Positions 34,663 through 46,072 are shown, numbered from the stretch's first letter. The stretch is 64,000 bases of DNA from Seriola aureovittata (GCF_021018895.1 NC_079384.1:21440140-21504139); one strand, 5' to 3'. Numbers and translations: made by a program. Notes: a model not told the origin generated them from the letters alone.

Positions 34663-37600
34663 CATTGTCTGAGAATGAATTAGGATTGGGATTGTGGGAT
34701 TTTGAGATTTCTAGATTTGAGATGGGGCCTTTCAGTTTTTTTTTTCAGATGCTCATTACGCACAAGTTGCGCGCAAAGTGTCGAACACAAAGCTGAGCTT
34801 TTCAAAAGTTCTGGTCAACATCCTTAAGATTTCAGAGATTCCATTTTTGTCAGTTTAAATGTTTAAGAAATGCATCTAATAGAAGCGTCATATGTGGGAA
34901 AAGGCTGGCGCAGGGACTCGGGAGTCAGGGTTTAGTTCCAAGGTTGTGTGAACTGGTTTAGATGAAGCTGTTTTAGAGGATAATATTTGTATCCTTGTCA
35001 CACCGTGGTCCTCTCAAGTATAGTGGGACCAGCAGGCCGTCTGGCTTTGTGTTGCGCTCAACAAGCCCGGCTTTTTCCGTTCATGGCGGAAGCCGTGAGC
35101 CTGTCGATAGGAGTAAATCTGGTTTCAGAAGCTGTTAAATGTTTTCCTGGCTCACCCCGGCCAGCCGCTTCCTCGGGAGCCCGCTGCACGCTGCTGATTA
35201 TTTTATCGACATCCTCAATACAGACATATTCAGGAAACACTCGGCCTCTGATAGCCCGGGATCCGTTTTTCACATATTGTTACACTTCCTCTGCCCGGCC
35301 AGCGAGGATGTGGCTGACTTTCTTTATGGTTGGCGGCGAGAAGAAAATAAAGCAAACAGAGCAGCGCGTCAGGCCTAATGGGATCTGAGAGAAAAGATTA
35401 AGTCTCATTTACCAGAGTTTAAAGTAGACAACAATAAAACAAAAATAATAACAGCAGGACTGGAGTGACGTATGGGCCTCGTGTTCAAGAAAAACAAACC
35501 ACTGGTGAACATCAGGATGATCAGAGGCTGATGAGGTGAATCCAGTCTGGAAGTGAACTCAGCATGAGATTTTCTTTATACTTAGATTATTTATCCATCA
35601 CATCCCCTCATCTTTTTTTTTTCTCCACTGATATTAAAGAAGCTGATTATGATTGGAAATAAAAAGCTGTTGTGCTGCACTGTAAAGAAGAGCAGCTCCA
35701 CCTTTCATTCAAAGGCCTGCCTCTGTAAACTGAACTGAGCCTTATTCCACTCAGTCTTTCACCTCATGACTTTTTCTGTTTTGAGAAACACATCTCATGG
35801 GACTGGATTAGCTAACTTCCTTTTGGAAAGGAGCAGCAATAAGAAGCTCTTTGACAGCAGTTTCGACCACAACAGATTTACACTGTGACAGTGCCGAGCA
35901 GAGAGGACATGGGGGTGTTCTGTTGGTGAATGCCATCGCCTATAATCACACCGCAAAGCAGGAAGCACATGAAGCGGATATTTGGCCATAGTTTTTCACT
36001 CCGTCACGACCTTCCTTAAAAAGACCGCGTGCAGCAGGTCGGGGTGGCGGCCGCAGCCTCGGCCATTGTTTGTTCCCGGCCATTAAAGAGGAGAGGAAAC
36101 CAGACAAAAACACTCTGATTACATTGCTGTGTCCTTTCTCCCAATAAATCTGTTCAGTCATTTCACACAACATGTGCAGCCATTAAAGACTCATAATGAT
36201 GCATTATTTTCCTCATTTATTTGAGCTCTAAAACTTCCCGTATCCTATAATATCTTATTTCTTTAAGTTTATAATCAAGTCAGATGTTTAGATCAATTAC
36301 AAAGAGGAGTCTATAATTTGGATCATGTCCTCCAGGAGTTTTATTTTATTCTTTCATTTTATTATTTTCAAAACGTTCTTCTCAGTTTTTATGTACACTT
36401 GTTTTAACTCTGTAAACACACACTGCACTAGTGTGTGTTTACAGAGTTAAAACAGTTTATTAAACCTTAAACTTGATTCTTTTTTAATTTTCTATTTTTA
36501 CATTTTAATAACATATAATAATGAAAGAATCTGAAATGACAGCGGATATCCTCGGCCTACGTTGCTTCACTAGAACCTTTCATGAATTTCCCGCTCTGTT
36601 GTTTTTCCCCTGTTCCTCCACAGGGAAGCCTCTGCTGTGGACCCCCTTCATCCAGCGGCCCCTGCATAAAAGAAAGGGGGGTCAGGTCCGGTTCTCTAAC
36701 GACCAGACCATCGAGCTGGAGAAGAAGTTTGAGACCCAGAAGTACCTGTCTCCTCCGGAGAGGAAGAGACTGGCCAAGATGCTGCAGCTCAGCGAGAGAC
36801 AGGTGGGGGGGGGGGGTTCTAGTCAAAAACACACCTGAGACCATATTTTATTTGATTATAAATTGAAGTTGAGTTTGAAATAGCTTTTTTTATTTCAAGG
36901 TCCATTAGTTCATTTGTTTATTCACTAGATGCGAGATGTGCAGTGATGTACAGGGACACAGGCCTGGTGAAATTATGGCTGGAGCAATTCGTTATTTAAT
37001 TATGACTAATTATATTATATAACTAAGCTAATTATTTACTTTATTATTATTGTTAATTTCACACACCCAGAATTAAAAGTAATTAAATAAATACAGCTAA
37101 CTGCTGTGGGCCTACCTGCAGGAGAAACCCGTCTCACTTCTAAATCTATTTGAATCATTTCATATTTGGACAAAATGATTCTGGTCAGCTCTGCTTTAAT
37201 CCACATGACTGCAGCACAAGCAGCATCACAGTGACAAATTCATATAGATCAGGATTTAGGCCATAACCACGTTTTGACTTTTATTTTAATGTTCATTCCC
37301 GGATCGAATCGATTATAGATTTTGTATTCGATCAGATGAAATCTGCTTATAATTCTCTGAACTAAAGCAAACGCCAGTGTTTCCACTGTGTGTGTGTGTG
37401 TGTGTGTCTTCATCTTTAATGTTAAAACTCACAGCAGGAGAATGATTCCTTTATTCTTCATTTGGTTTTCCAGGTTAAAACCTGGTTCCAGAACCGACGG
37501 GCGAAGTGGCGCAGACTCAAACAGGTGAGCATTTGTTTTTTGTTTTTTACAAATGTCACATTACATTAAAATGTTCTTATTACACAGTCTTATTGCACAG

Positions 37601-37915
37601 CTGTTCAGGCCTCCTGGTTCTTAACACTGTTTCCATCTCGATCAGGAGAATCCCCAGGGAGGGAAGAGGGAGGCGGACGATGATGGTTCCGCCGGGAGGA
37701 GCAATAAAGGGGACGAGACGACCGAGCCGACCGGGATCCAGAGCCCGGAGCAGAGACACACAGTCCTCGCCTGTGAGCCAGCGCAGGCGGGCCGCGGTGT
37801 GAGCTCCGTGTCCCCGCAGAACACCCACACGGAGCTGGACTCTGACTCCGTGTCCGACGATTCAGACCAGGAGCTAGACATAGAGGACGACGACGAATTC
37901 ACACGGAACCCCTAG
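33344..37915 (+). CDS. hhex: Hematopoietically expressed homeobox protein HHEX, complete, 4 exons
   Basis: HHEX (PRH) is a homeodomain transcription factor, mostly a repressor, needed for anterior endoderm, liver, pancreas, thyroid and blood/endothelial development. Exons: 33344-33740, 36624-36802, 37474-37524, 37646-37915; GT-AG introns and matching phases give 897 nt (298 aa; human about 270). The N-terminus SVPLYAPTPIQPAHPTP is followed by FYIEDILG (residues 19-26), an Eh1-like Groucho/TLE-binding motif, then a Ser-rich stretch and the family sequence SPNSSFTSLISPYRTPIYEP. The homeodomain covers about residues 149-208, from QVRFSNDQTIELEKKFE through recognition helix VKTWFQNRRAKW, split by intron 2. 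The C-terminus is acidic (DSDQELDIEDDDEF), as in orthologues. An in-frame TAA at 33305 rules out a longer N-terminus in this exon. The exon 2 donor is followed by 12 Gs. Confidence 0.97.
34414..34440 (+). repeat. Poly-G run (27 nt) in hhex intron 1
   Basis: Twenty-seven consecutive G residues, preceded by GTGGGGGGT. The length may be imprecise in an assembly because homopolymers are error-prone. Confidence 0.8.
35030..35400. promoter_or_regulatory. Candidate conserved element, hhex intron 1 (A)
   Basis: A CpG-containing, complex-sequence block (CCGTTCATGGCGGAAGCC ... GCTGATTATTTTATCGAC ... CGGCGAGAAG) stands out from AT-rich intron DNA. It has no transposon features or convincing exon. Such blocks in introns of developmental genes are often enhancers; conservation was not tested. 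Confidence 0.3.
35990..36180. promoter_or_regulatory. Candidate conserved element, hhex intron 1 (B)
   Basis: A GC-rich block contains GGCGGCCGCAGCC, then CCATTGTTTGTTCC, which overlaps SOX-type (CATTGTT) and FOX-type (TGTTTGT) sites, and CGGCCATTAAAGAGG. FOXA factors act in endoderm where hhex is expressed. A regulatory role is inferred. Confidence 0.3.
36400..36454. repeat. Perfect 25-bp hairpin in hhex intron 1
   Basis: The left arm 36400-36424 and the right arm 36430-36454 are perfectly complementary, with the 5-nt loop GCACT between. The arms contain CTCTGTAAACACACACT and its complement. It lies about 170 nt upstream of exon 2. Confidence 0.95.
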
Positions 37916-38300
37916 TTCCACACTGACACTGGATCCACTGGGACGTTCTGAGCTGGATGATGAAGATGATGACGAAGGGCACTGGATTCCTCTGACACCT
38001 GAGCCTTGTTCATTCCCTTTCACCTGCACAGGTTGATACAGCCTTTGACCCTGACTCTCTGTGTTAGACTCTTTTTGTATATAAAGCATCATATTGTGCT
38101 GTATTTGTATTGATCGTGACTGTGTTCTGTCCACCAGTGAAAATGAATATTAGGCTTATAGAGGAGTTTCTGTGTGTGGTTTCACAGGATGAACGCTCTT
38201 GGCCTTTGCCTTAAAATGTCATATTCCACTAGGCTACATAATCAATAGAGCAAATGACGATTTTGTCTGGTGATATCTATTAGAATATTTTTGTGATAAG

Positions 38301-38306
38301 AATAAA
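38301..38306 (+). terminator. hhex: Poly(A) signal AATAAA, likely hhex
   Basis: This canonical hexamer lies about 385 nt after the hhex stop codon, on the same strand. Further AATAAA hexamers occur in the AT-rich DNA beyond 38.39 kb, so the exact end used is uncertain. Confidence 0.4.
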
Positions 38307-38315
38307 TTTGTCACT

Positions 38316-40527
38316 TTTGGATGTAGCTGGAATTTGATTGTGATTTATTATTTTTTGTTTCGTAAAATGGTTGCCTGCAGAAAAAAGGAAATCAATAAAT
38401 AAAATCAAAATATTTCAAATTTTAGATCATTTATAATTTGGCAAGTAATTCAAATAAAAGAATGAAAACAAATCAATAAAACGAAATAAATATAGCCTAA
38501 TAAAAAAAAAGAAAAAAGAACAAGACGAACAAATAGAGTCTATAATAAAACTAATTCAATACATGGTTATTATTTAAATAACCAAAATGATTGAGTTTAC
38601 AAGGGAAACTAAAGCTTTAATGACACCTTGTAAGAAAGTGATTTTTCATACAAACACAGAGTTAAAGCTCGTAATGTTTGTCACTGATAATAATGTTAAA
38701 TATATTCAAACCCATTTAAAATGCCTGATTCAGTTTTTTTCAGACATTTTTGTAAAGTGGGAACTAAGATTTTTGTAGTTTTACTTGTGTGTCCTGACTT
38801 GACTACACAGAATCATAAATCATTTGATTTCTTTATTGAATTCAGTAAAAGTATTTCTCACATTTTGGGTGTATGTTTTTTTTTTCTTTCCACTGGTTTA
38901 ACTGGAGCCTGGTAGTTTCCAATTTTTCATCCCATTAACTAATAATTCAGCTTCATTTAAAACAATGGCCGCTGTTACAAAACATGTACGTGTTCTAGAT
39001 TTTTTAAATATGTTGCTTGTATAAAAATAATATTAAAAAAAAGGCATAATGGAAGAAATTCAAAAGAAGTAATTAAATTCTTTAGATAAACGCACCAATA
39101 AAACACTGAAAAATTACAGGTTAAAATTCTACATTTAAATTGAACTTAAATAAAAGTTTAGGGTTTTTTTTCAGCAAACTGTATCTAAAGTTTCAAAAGT
39201 TAATCACTATGTAAACTGGCTACTTTCATGATATTATATTATTATACCATTTATGATAGTGGATTAATATTAGCTACTAATGCATTAATGATTTTATGTG
39301 TAGTTTGACACAATGGAGCTAATGTTAACTTCTTAATCAATTACTTACAAAACCTTTAGAAATACATCAAAGTTTAGAAGCTCATGGTATGGGTGATATT
39401 TTTAAAATGAAAAATAATCAGTATCACTGATGCATATATAGAATAAATATTATCTAAATATTATAATTAATAAAATAATTAATAAATTAATAAAATAATT
39501 ACAATCATCACAACAGGATGTTATGGCTGTTACGCCCTGTAGATCCTGGGAGCTACAACAACAACCTCTGACCTGAACAGCAAACTGTGATTGGTGACAG
39601 AAACATCTGGAGCTACAGGCTCCTGCTCCGTCCCCTTATATATACTGTCATTTTAAAAACTCATATATTGTGCCCAGTATAATGCTAAAAAGAGATTTGA
39701 AATTTCTTTTATGAATTAGTTTGATATTCTGGTTTGACAGATGACCCACTCTCTCCTGTTAATTTCAGCGCCACGTACTTTAAGGCCGCATTTAGAACAA
39801 GACTTGTGGAACTAAATGTGATGATATTTAAATAAATCAATCTAAAACTCGCTGCTGGAAAACACACACAGGTAGATGTTGTTGGAAACATAAATTTCCC
39901 ATAGATCACTGCTCTTCATTCTGCTGTTTCACTGCCTCCCGATGTCCCGAGGAATCAAAGGCAGCCACAGATTAGCAAACAGTTTAGTCCATGTCAATCG
40001 TTGTCCCATCACCACCTTCATCTTCAAATAGCTTATCATTGAGCTCTCATGCACACACTGTGAGTGGGAGTTTTCAGTAAGTAGATTAGGTTAATGATTG
40101 AGTGAACCTCAGAGGCGCAGGGACAGCAGACAGATAGCAGGGGACTGATTGATAGTCATACAATATGCTCACAGTACTTTTTAATACGAGATGATTGCAG
40201 TTGTTGAGACCGACATTTACACTGAGAATATTTGGGAAAACGAAGAAAAACTCATTTTTAACCGCATGTGATATTATTTTACAGATTAAAGCTCATCGCT
40301 CCCATAACCTTGTTTGAGTTGCATCGCCGAGGTTCAACGGCCTCACACGTACAAGACTATTCCAAAACCAACAGTATGCACATTGATCTCAGCCTCTGTA
40401 TTGTGTAATGGTTCACAAATTGTGCAGGGTAAAGTCAACAATGGGAGGAATAGCACACACAGTTGGTGGGTAAAATGTTCAGCAGATAGCCGGCTGGTTC
40501 CAGAGTGCCTGTCTGATCTGGTCAATT

Positions 40528-40567
<40 letters not shown>

Positions 40568-42250
40568 ACACAGGCTTTTCAGGAATAAGTGTATACTAAG
40601 CTACCTGTTTAGCTGTGCCCGCAGCAACACAGGGCAAAGAAGGTAATGCAGTAGGTGACCTGTGTAAGTCGACATGTTTCCATCAGTGGTCATTTTAGGC
40701 CATAAATGTAATCAATATGTTACACATGAATTCAAGGACACTTTTTTAATATATGGTTAAGACAAATACTGATGAACGTCATCAGGAAGTCGTCGGGTGA
40801 GCTGCTCAGAATGGACCTTTAATTGTGTTTATGTGGAGCGTTTCATATCACCACTGGCAGGTAACACTGCCGCCTCCACATGATGATTACAAACCACTGA
40901 CTGAATATGTTTTGGGGTTTTTAATGAATCTAATGGTTAAGTCGGTGGTCTTGGTTTACTACAGAAAAACTTAAAGCGTGTGACCAAGTTTAACCAAAGG
41001 GGTTTTGGCCTAAATCTCACCACATGGATACAGGATGCAGCCTATGATGTTTGCAGCACTTCCTGGACTGGAAAAAATGTTGTTGACGAACATAATCAAT
41101 TACGTTTCCGCCCTAATGGCAAAACAATGTAGTATATAAGACTCATTTTTTGTGGGAACGGGTTGTTCCAGGTTCAGGAAATGTTATGTTTTTAGATATT
41201 TTAAAAAAGATGTCATGTTCCTTTGAGAATCGTGAAACCTTTTCAGAAAGCCAGCAGATGTTTTCAAAATGCTTTGTCATGAAGTTACATCTTCAAGGGT
41301 CCTTCACTACTCAGAAAGGTTCCTTTCTTAAAGCAAACGTCTCTTTTTACTCTGTTTTTCTTATTGTCAATAAATCAAACCGAACAAAGACGTGAACTAA
41401 CAGTGTGTGAGTGTGTCTCTCAACACTTTCTGACTTCCCTCCTCTGTCTGGGGCTCTCAGCTCTGAGCCCATTGTGTCCTACTGAAAATGTGAATCTATA
41501 AAAAAAAAAAACCACCTCTGAAATATATAGTTTCATTTTTAAAAAGTCCCAGTAATTTCCTTCCACCGCTGCTCACAGTAGTTTTTTATCAGAGAAACAG
41601 AAATAGTGCATTTGTGGGGGGGATTATTTTCAGCTGCCAATTAATCCACATTTGCTGCTGTATTGAGTATTAGGGGCAGCAGGTCAGTGTGTGTGGGACT
41701 GAGTCAAAATAAACTACAGTGTGTTTTAATATGTGTTTTTGGAAACACTGGAACGCTGGCTCAGAATATAAAGATAAAAATCGGTTTCAGTAGTTTTCAT
41801 GTACAAATAATTGCAGACCATGTTGACTCAGCGCAGGTGATTTCTTCATTGAATGAAGTGAAACTGTGACAGAAAAGTGACACTTATCTGAACCATAAAT
41901 ACACTGACAAAATTATTGTGACCTAATCACAACCCTGAAGGACTGAGTTAATATATTTTTAAAATATTCAAAAGGTAAGGCAACTTTTAAGCTCCCAAAC
42001 AGATGCAGATATCAGGGTCATCTGGGTTCTGATGGGGTAAAGTACTTTATTTGTCTGTAGCCGTTATCTGAAGTTAACCGCTCTGATTGTCAACTGATTT
42101 TCTGATCAAGCAGCCGTGTATTATCTCTCTAATAGGATGAAACCTTCATACACAGGACGGTGTTTCTACAATCTATTAGCTGTGTATGTGCGTGTGTGTG
42201 TGTGTGTTTGTGTGTGTGGGTCTTGTGGTATTGGTGCACACAAGTTAATG
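38316..42250. other. Downstream flank of hhex, no gene recognised
   Basis: Strongly AT-rich DNA to about 39.5 kb, then mixed composition. Only short reading frames without family resemblance. A (CA)n tract lies at 40530-40563. A block at about 40.02-40.26 kb has complex, non-repetitive sequence and could be a regulatory element. Confidence 0.5.
40530..40563 (+). repeat. (AC)17 microsatellite
   Basis: Simple dinucleotide tract in the hhex downstream flank. Confidence 0.9.
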
Positions 42251-42269
42251 TGTGGTTATATTTGAACGA

Positions 42270-42415
42270 CTGAGGAATGTGTTGACTGTTGACCTTGGCC
42301 AAATGGAAGCCATTATCTCCCCCTGCTGAGGCCTCCCTCCCTCCGCTGAGCTGATAAATTAATGAGAGAAAACATCGCTTACATCGATACTAGTGTCGCC
42401 AGCAGCCACACAGAC
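42270..42415. promoter_or_regulatory. Candidate enhancer with paired GATA sites
   Basis: A short complex block contains TTATCT (42313-42318) and TGATAA (42352-42357), two GATA-type sites in opposite orientation, followed by ATTAATGAG (a homeodomain-like core). It is flanked by simple repeats ((TG)n at about 42.19 kb and a poly-G run at 42.42 kb). Function is inferred. Confidence 0.3.
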
Positions 42416-42422
42416 ACAGAGA

Positions 42423-42450
42423 GGGGGGGGGGGGCGGGGGGGGGGGGGGG
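42423..42450 (+). repeat. Poly-G tract with one interruption
   Basis: Twelve Gs, one C, then fifteen Gs. Confidence 0.85.
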
Positions 42451-42825
42451 TGAGGAGGAAACTGAGACAGACATGGATAGAGATATCAGTGGCAAATATC
42501 ACTGGTGAGACATAGGTAGGAAGAAGGAGGAAAAAACAACCAAAAGCAACAGAAATTTAAAAGAAACAGGAAACATTAATGAATGGTTTGATGCAAAGTC
42601 ATATCCACGTGACCTCTGTCTCTGCTTGTCTCACTACTATACAAGAGACCACTGCAGTCCCTGTATTGAGTGTAATTTGTGTTTCAGTGAAAAGTGGATT
42701 ACGGAGTCATTTTGCTTCACTATCAGGAACTTGTATGAAAGAACACAAGCAGCCCAAACCGGCCTGTCACAGTCTCCACGCTGCCTACAGTGGCTGTGCA
42801 AAGGCTCTGCTGCGCCGCTGCAACC

Positions 42826-43338
42826 TCTTAAAGCTCCATACAGTCTAAAGGCAGATGTCCATGTGTAGTTTGATTATAGATCAGGTCCAGGTTCTATATT
42901 AATACTGTGAAAGTATCAAAGCCTCAGTCCACAGAGAAATGCACACAGCCTGTATTCAGAAACTGAGCCTTAAAACCAGCCGTCAGGACTTCTGGAACTT
43001 TGTGATGTCACAAGAAGCAGTCACTGTTCTCAGCCACGCCCCAAGCCCCGCCCACATGGACTCACCATCCAGCCTTGCAGGATTTGGTTTCTCTGACTGT
43101 TAACCTAAAATCTGCTATATTTTTATTGGATAACTCAGAAAACAGTCAGCCAATCAGAAGAGAGGCTCAGAACCTTCTCTCTTCTGATTGGCTGACTGAC
43201 CTGTTGTTACTAGAGCTCCAGAGAGAAGCCGGAGCCTACATTGAGGTGTTTTTTTGTTCTTAAAATCACAAATATATCTTCTTATGGATCATCACTTTAA
43301 ATAAACACTGTAAAAGAGAAAAATATGGAGCTTTAAGA
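42826..43338. mobile_element. Complete MITE with 15-bp terminal inverted repeats
   Basis: The ends TCTTAAAGCTCCATA (42826-42840) and its exact reverse complement (43324-43338) bound a 513-bp non-coding element. TTAA is at or next to both ends, which could mean a TTAA target site. Inside, a perfect 22-bp inverted repeat (43143-43164 and 43177-43198) surrounds a 12-nt loop. A truncated copy sits in lrrc45 at 12976-13187. Confidence 0.8.
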
Positions 43339-43379
43339 CCCTTAATTAGCATTTTGTATGTTCACCTTTATTTTTCATG

Positions 43380-43980
43380 GCAGATTCGATCCTCCCGGAT
43401 GATACCAGTCAGAGGGGTTTTGTTGCTCGACCTTCCACTTTGCAAACCTACAGAGGTTTTCTACATGCTGGACCACATCTGATCCAGACTCATTTATTTT
43501 GGTTTCATCTGACCAAAGAATGAACTGCCAACATTCATCAAGGCCTCTTTTCATGTTCTTTGGCAGCGTTCAACCTGCAATCTTTTGTGCCACCTCATGA
43601 GTTATGGTTTTTCCTCTTGTACTTCATCAACAGAGGTCGACTTCACGCGGCGTCCCTCTCGCCGTCTGATCACCGAAAACACCGGCCTCCGCAGATAATC
43701 CTCATGTCAGGAGCGCCCTCCGAGGACGACCTCTGCTCCCTCTGTTACTGGTAGTACGGCTCTTCCTGGACCTGCTGACCACTGCTGCAGCTGTGTTTCA
43801 GCTCATGGTCAGTAGCCTGCTGACGCTCTTGTTCCCTCTCCCACAGCCTGGTTTCTTATTGTTCAGGCAGTTTGTTTCATGTGGAGCCACATTGCATTAG
43901 ACACAGGTTATTTTAAAATCTTCATTTGTTTAGCTTTCATCGGAAATCAGAGGTGTAATCACTTTTGTTGCAGTAGTCCA
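43380..43980 (-). mobile_element. Decayed Tc1/mariner-like remnant
   Basis: Phrases such as TGATCCAGACTCATTTATTT and TTTCATCTGACCAAAGAATG are typical of reverse-strand Tc1-like transposase genes. The frame is fully broken and no termini were found. It begins right after the MITE. Confidence 0.4.
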
Positions 43981-44172
43981 TCTAACCTGTTTGTTTTTAA
44001 GATCAAATAAACTACACGTCAGCTTTAAATAATATAATTATTGTAAGGTTTTTTTTGAATAATTTAACATTGTCTTATTAGTTTTGTTGTATACTCTATT
44101 CTATGTCATACTATTATCTTTTCTCTTCTCTCTACTGTACATTTAGACAGATACATACAGGATACATTAGAG

Positions 44173-44672
44173 CAGGGGTTTCCAACACATAGCTCCCAGT
44201 AGCTCATCCAATATAGTCTGTATCATGGATTCATAGTTCAATAGACCCCACAGTTCGACCCATGTTTGTTTACTTGGAAACTGAAGTGTAGAGAATGATC
44301 TATTCTAACTTCCAACAAAGGAGCTTCTTTTTTTCGCTGCTTTCTGATCAGATTTATGGAGGTTTATTTGCAGTGGTGTTTTCATGTCTGTGTGTTCAGG
44401 TCTGACTGAATCATGACTCAGATATTTGACACAGAAATTGACACTGATGTGATTTTTTCATTTGATTTTGAGATGTTTTGGGTAAAAAAAAGAAGAAGTG
44501 AGTTTTGGATTTTGGTATTTGATGACTTGTTAAATGATCTTATTGGTGTAATTTGATCAGTTGAGTGTTTTGATATAATATATGAATAAATGTAACCAGT
44601 AATATAACACAGCTCTCAGTCTTTTTATTCTGTCAAAGTAGCTCTCAGAGTAAAAAAGCTTGAAGACCCCTG
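44173..44672. mobile_element. Non-autonomous hAT-like element (500 bp)
   Basis: It begins CAGGGGTTTCCAAC and ends AAGACCCCTG, short inverted termini in hAT style. The flanking 8-mers (CATTAGAG at 44165-44172 and CTTTAGAC at 44673-44680) match at 6 of 8 positions, consistent with an aged 8-bp target duplication. No coding capacity is visible. Confidence 0.65.
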
Positions 44673-45039
44673 CTTTAGACACTGCTACTGAAGCAATAGT
44701 CCGGCCATTATTTGCAGACGTCAGCTCAAACCTATTCTGTAAAATCTCTCCAAAAACAAATTTTATACAACAGACTATATGGAGCCAGGCACTACTGCCC
44801 ATTCAAATTCCCCAAAATATAAAAAGCAACACTTTAGTGTTAGTATTAGTTTATTCATCACTTTGTTTCAAATGAATTTCTCATTTTGTAAAATCCTCTT
44901 CACGTTCGCTTTGTAGGTTGAGTGTATCTGCCTGCCTCTGTTCAGCGTCCCATATGGTGAGTCAACAGTGTGGACTGGAGTTGTCCCAGAAACCACTTAC
45001 TCTGTGTGTGAAAAGGATTCACATCGAGACATTAATCCC

Positions 45040-45440
45040 CAAAACAATGTTCCAATAGATAATGTGAGAGGGAGGCCATTTGAAGCAATGGAAAACAGGA
45101 GAGAGGTCCGGCAGGAGAGATTCATTCCTCTGGCAGCTAAGGAGATATCACTCACCGATTCATGGGTGCACTCAAGTGTACTATTTGCTTTTCAATTAGG
45201 CCATATCCAAATGGAAGATAGCGAGGTTTTAAAAGTATTCACATGCTAGTCAAAAGAGTACAGGATTTTCTGCCTCACCATCCAATTTAGATAGAGTCCA
45301 TCTGAACAATTAGCTGCTCAAACAAGCTGCCGGAGCAGGGCACACACACTGATAATAAATAGCTATGGCCAAATGTTGCAAACATCCGAGTGAATTAAGG
45401 TGCTATTAGGGCACAAGTGACATTTTAGGAACAATATAAA
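45040..45440. promoter_or_regulatory. Candidate conserved non-coding element downstream of hhex
   Basis: This is a long block of complex, balanced-composition sequence without simple repeats, transposon hallmarks or a credible exon. It contains homeodomain-like CAATTAG cores (about 45197 and 45308) and GATAATAAATAGC at about 45350. It looks like ancient regulatory DNA; this is inference from texture only. Confidence 0.3.
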
Positions 45441-46034
45441 AGGATATCTCCAAACGGACGTAAGTGTGTGCAGGAAAGTAAAGACTTGCTGTATTTTCCA
45501 CTGTGATAAAATCATAAAAATCAGACTCTTTAACTAGATGTCTGGGATATTTCTTTCATTAAAATCCCTTTAAACCCAAATCACTATTTGCATAACATAT
45601 CAAATCCTTATCAGCTATATAAAACTGACAATATATAAAACACATGGAAGGACCTAAAATTCGGCTTATATTACCAAAATGTCATAAACTAATCTTGGTC
45701 ACCAGCTATGACCAGATCAACATGTTAGGGGCCACAGGCCTAAATCTTGTATAGGCCCCTGATTGAGCCCCCATGTTTACGGGACTCTGTGCGGGAGAGG
45801 ATACATGGCACCTCCATCATTTGCCCAGAGACCCTGAAACCTGCCAGTACTTGTATGCTGGACTAAACCTGGCCCCAGGTTCGATGTGTATCAGTTCGTT
45901 TGTGGTAAGTTTATTTAGGAATATGGACATAGTTCAAATATTAACATTCAAAATTTCTTTGTGCTTATGAGATCCATCTGTCCATCCATCTGATATGGAC
46001 CTAGCTTTATTGTTAATCCATTGCCCAGCTTTTT

Positions 46035-46036
<2 letters not shown>

Positions 46037-46070
<34 letters not shown>
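46037..46070 (+). repeat. (TG)17 microsatellite
   Basis: Simple dinucleotide tract. Confidence 0.9.

Positions 46071-46072
<2 letters not shown>

Noticed and set aside
34987..35388. 133-codon frame in hhex intron 1
   Set aside because: No family similarity; an opposite-strand frame overlaps it. The block is better explained as CpG-rich non-coding DNA.
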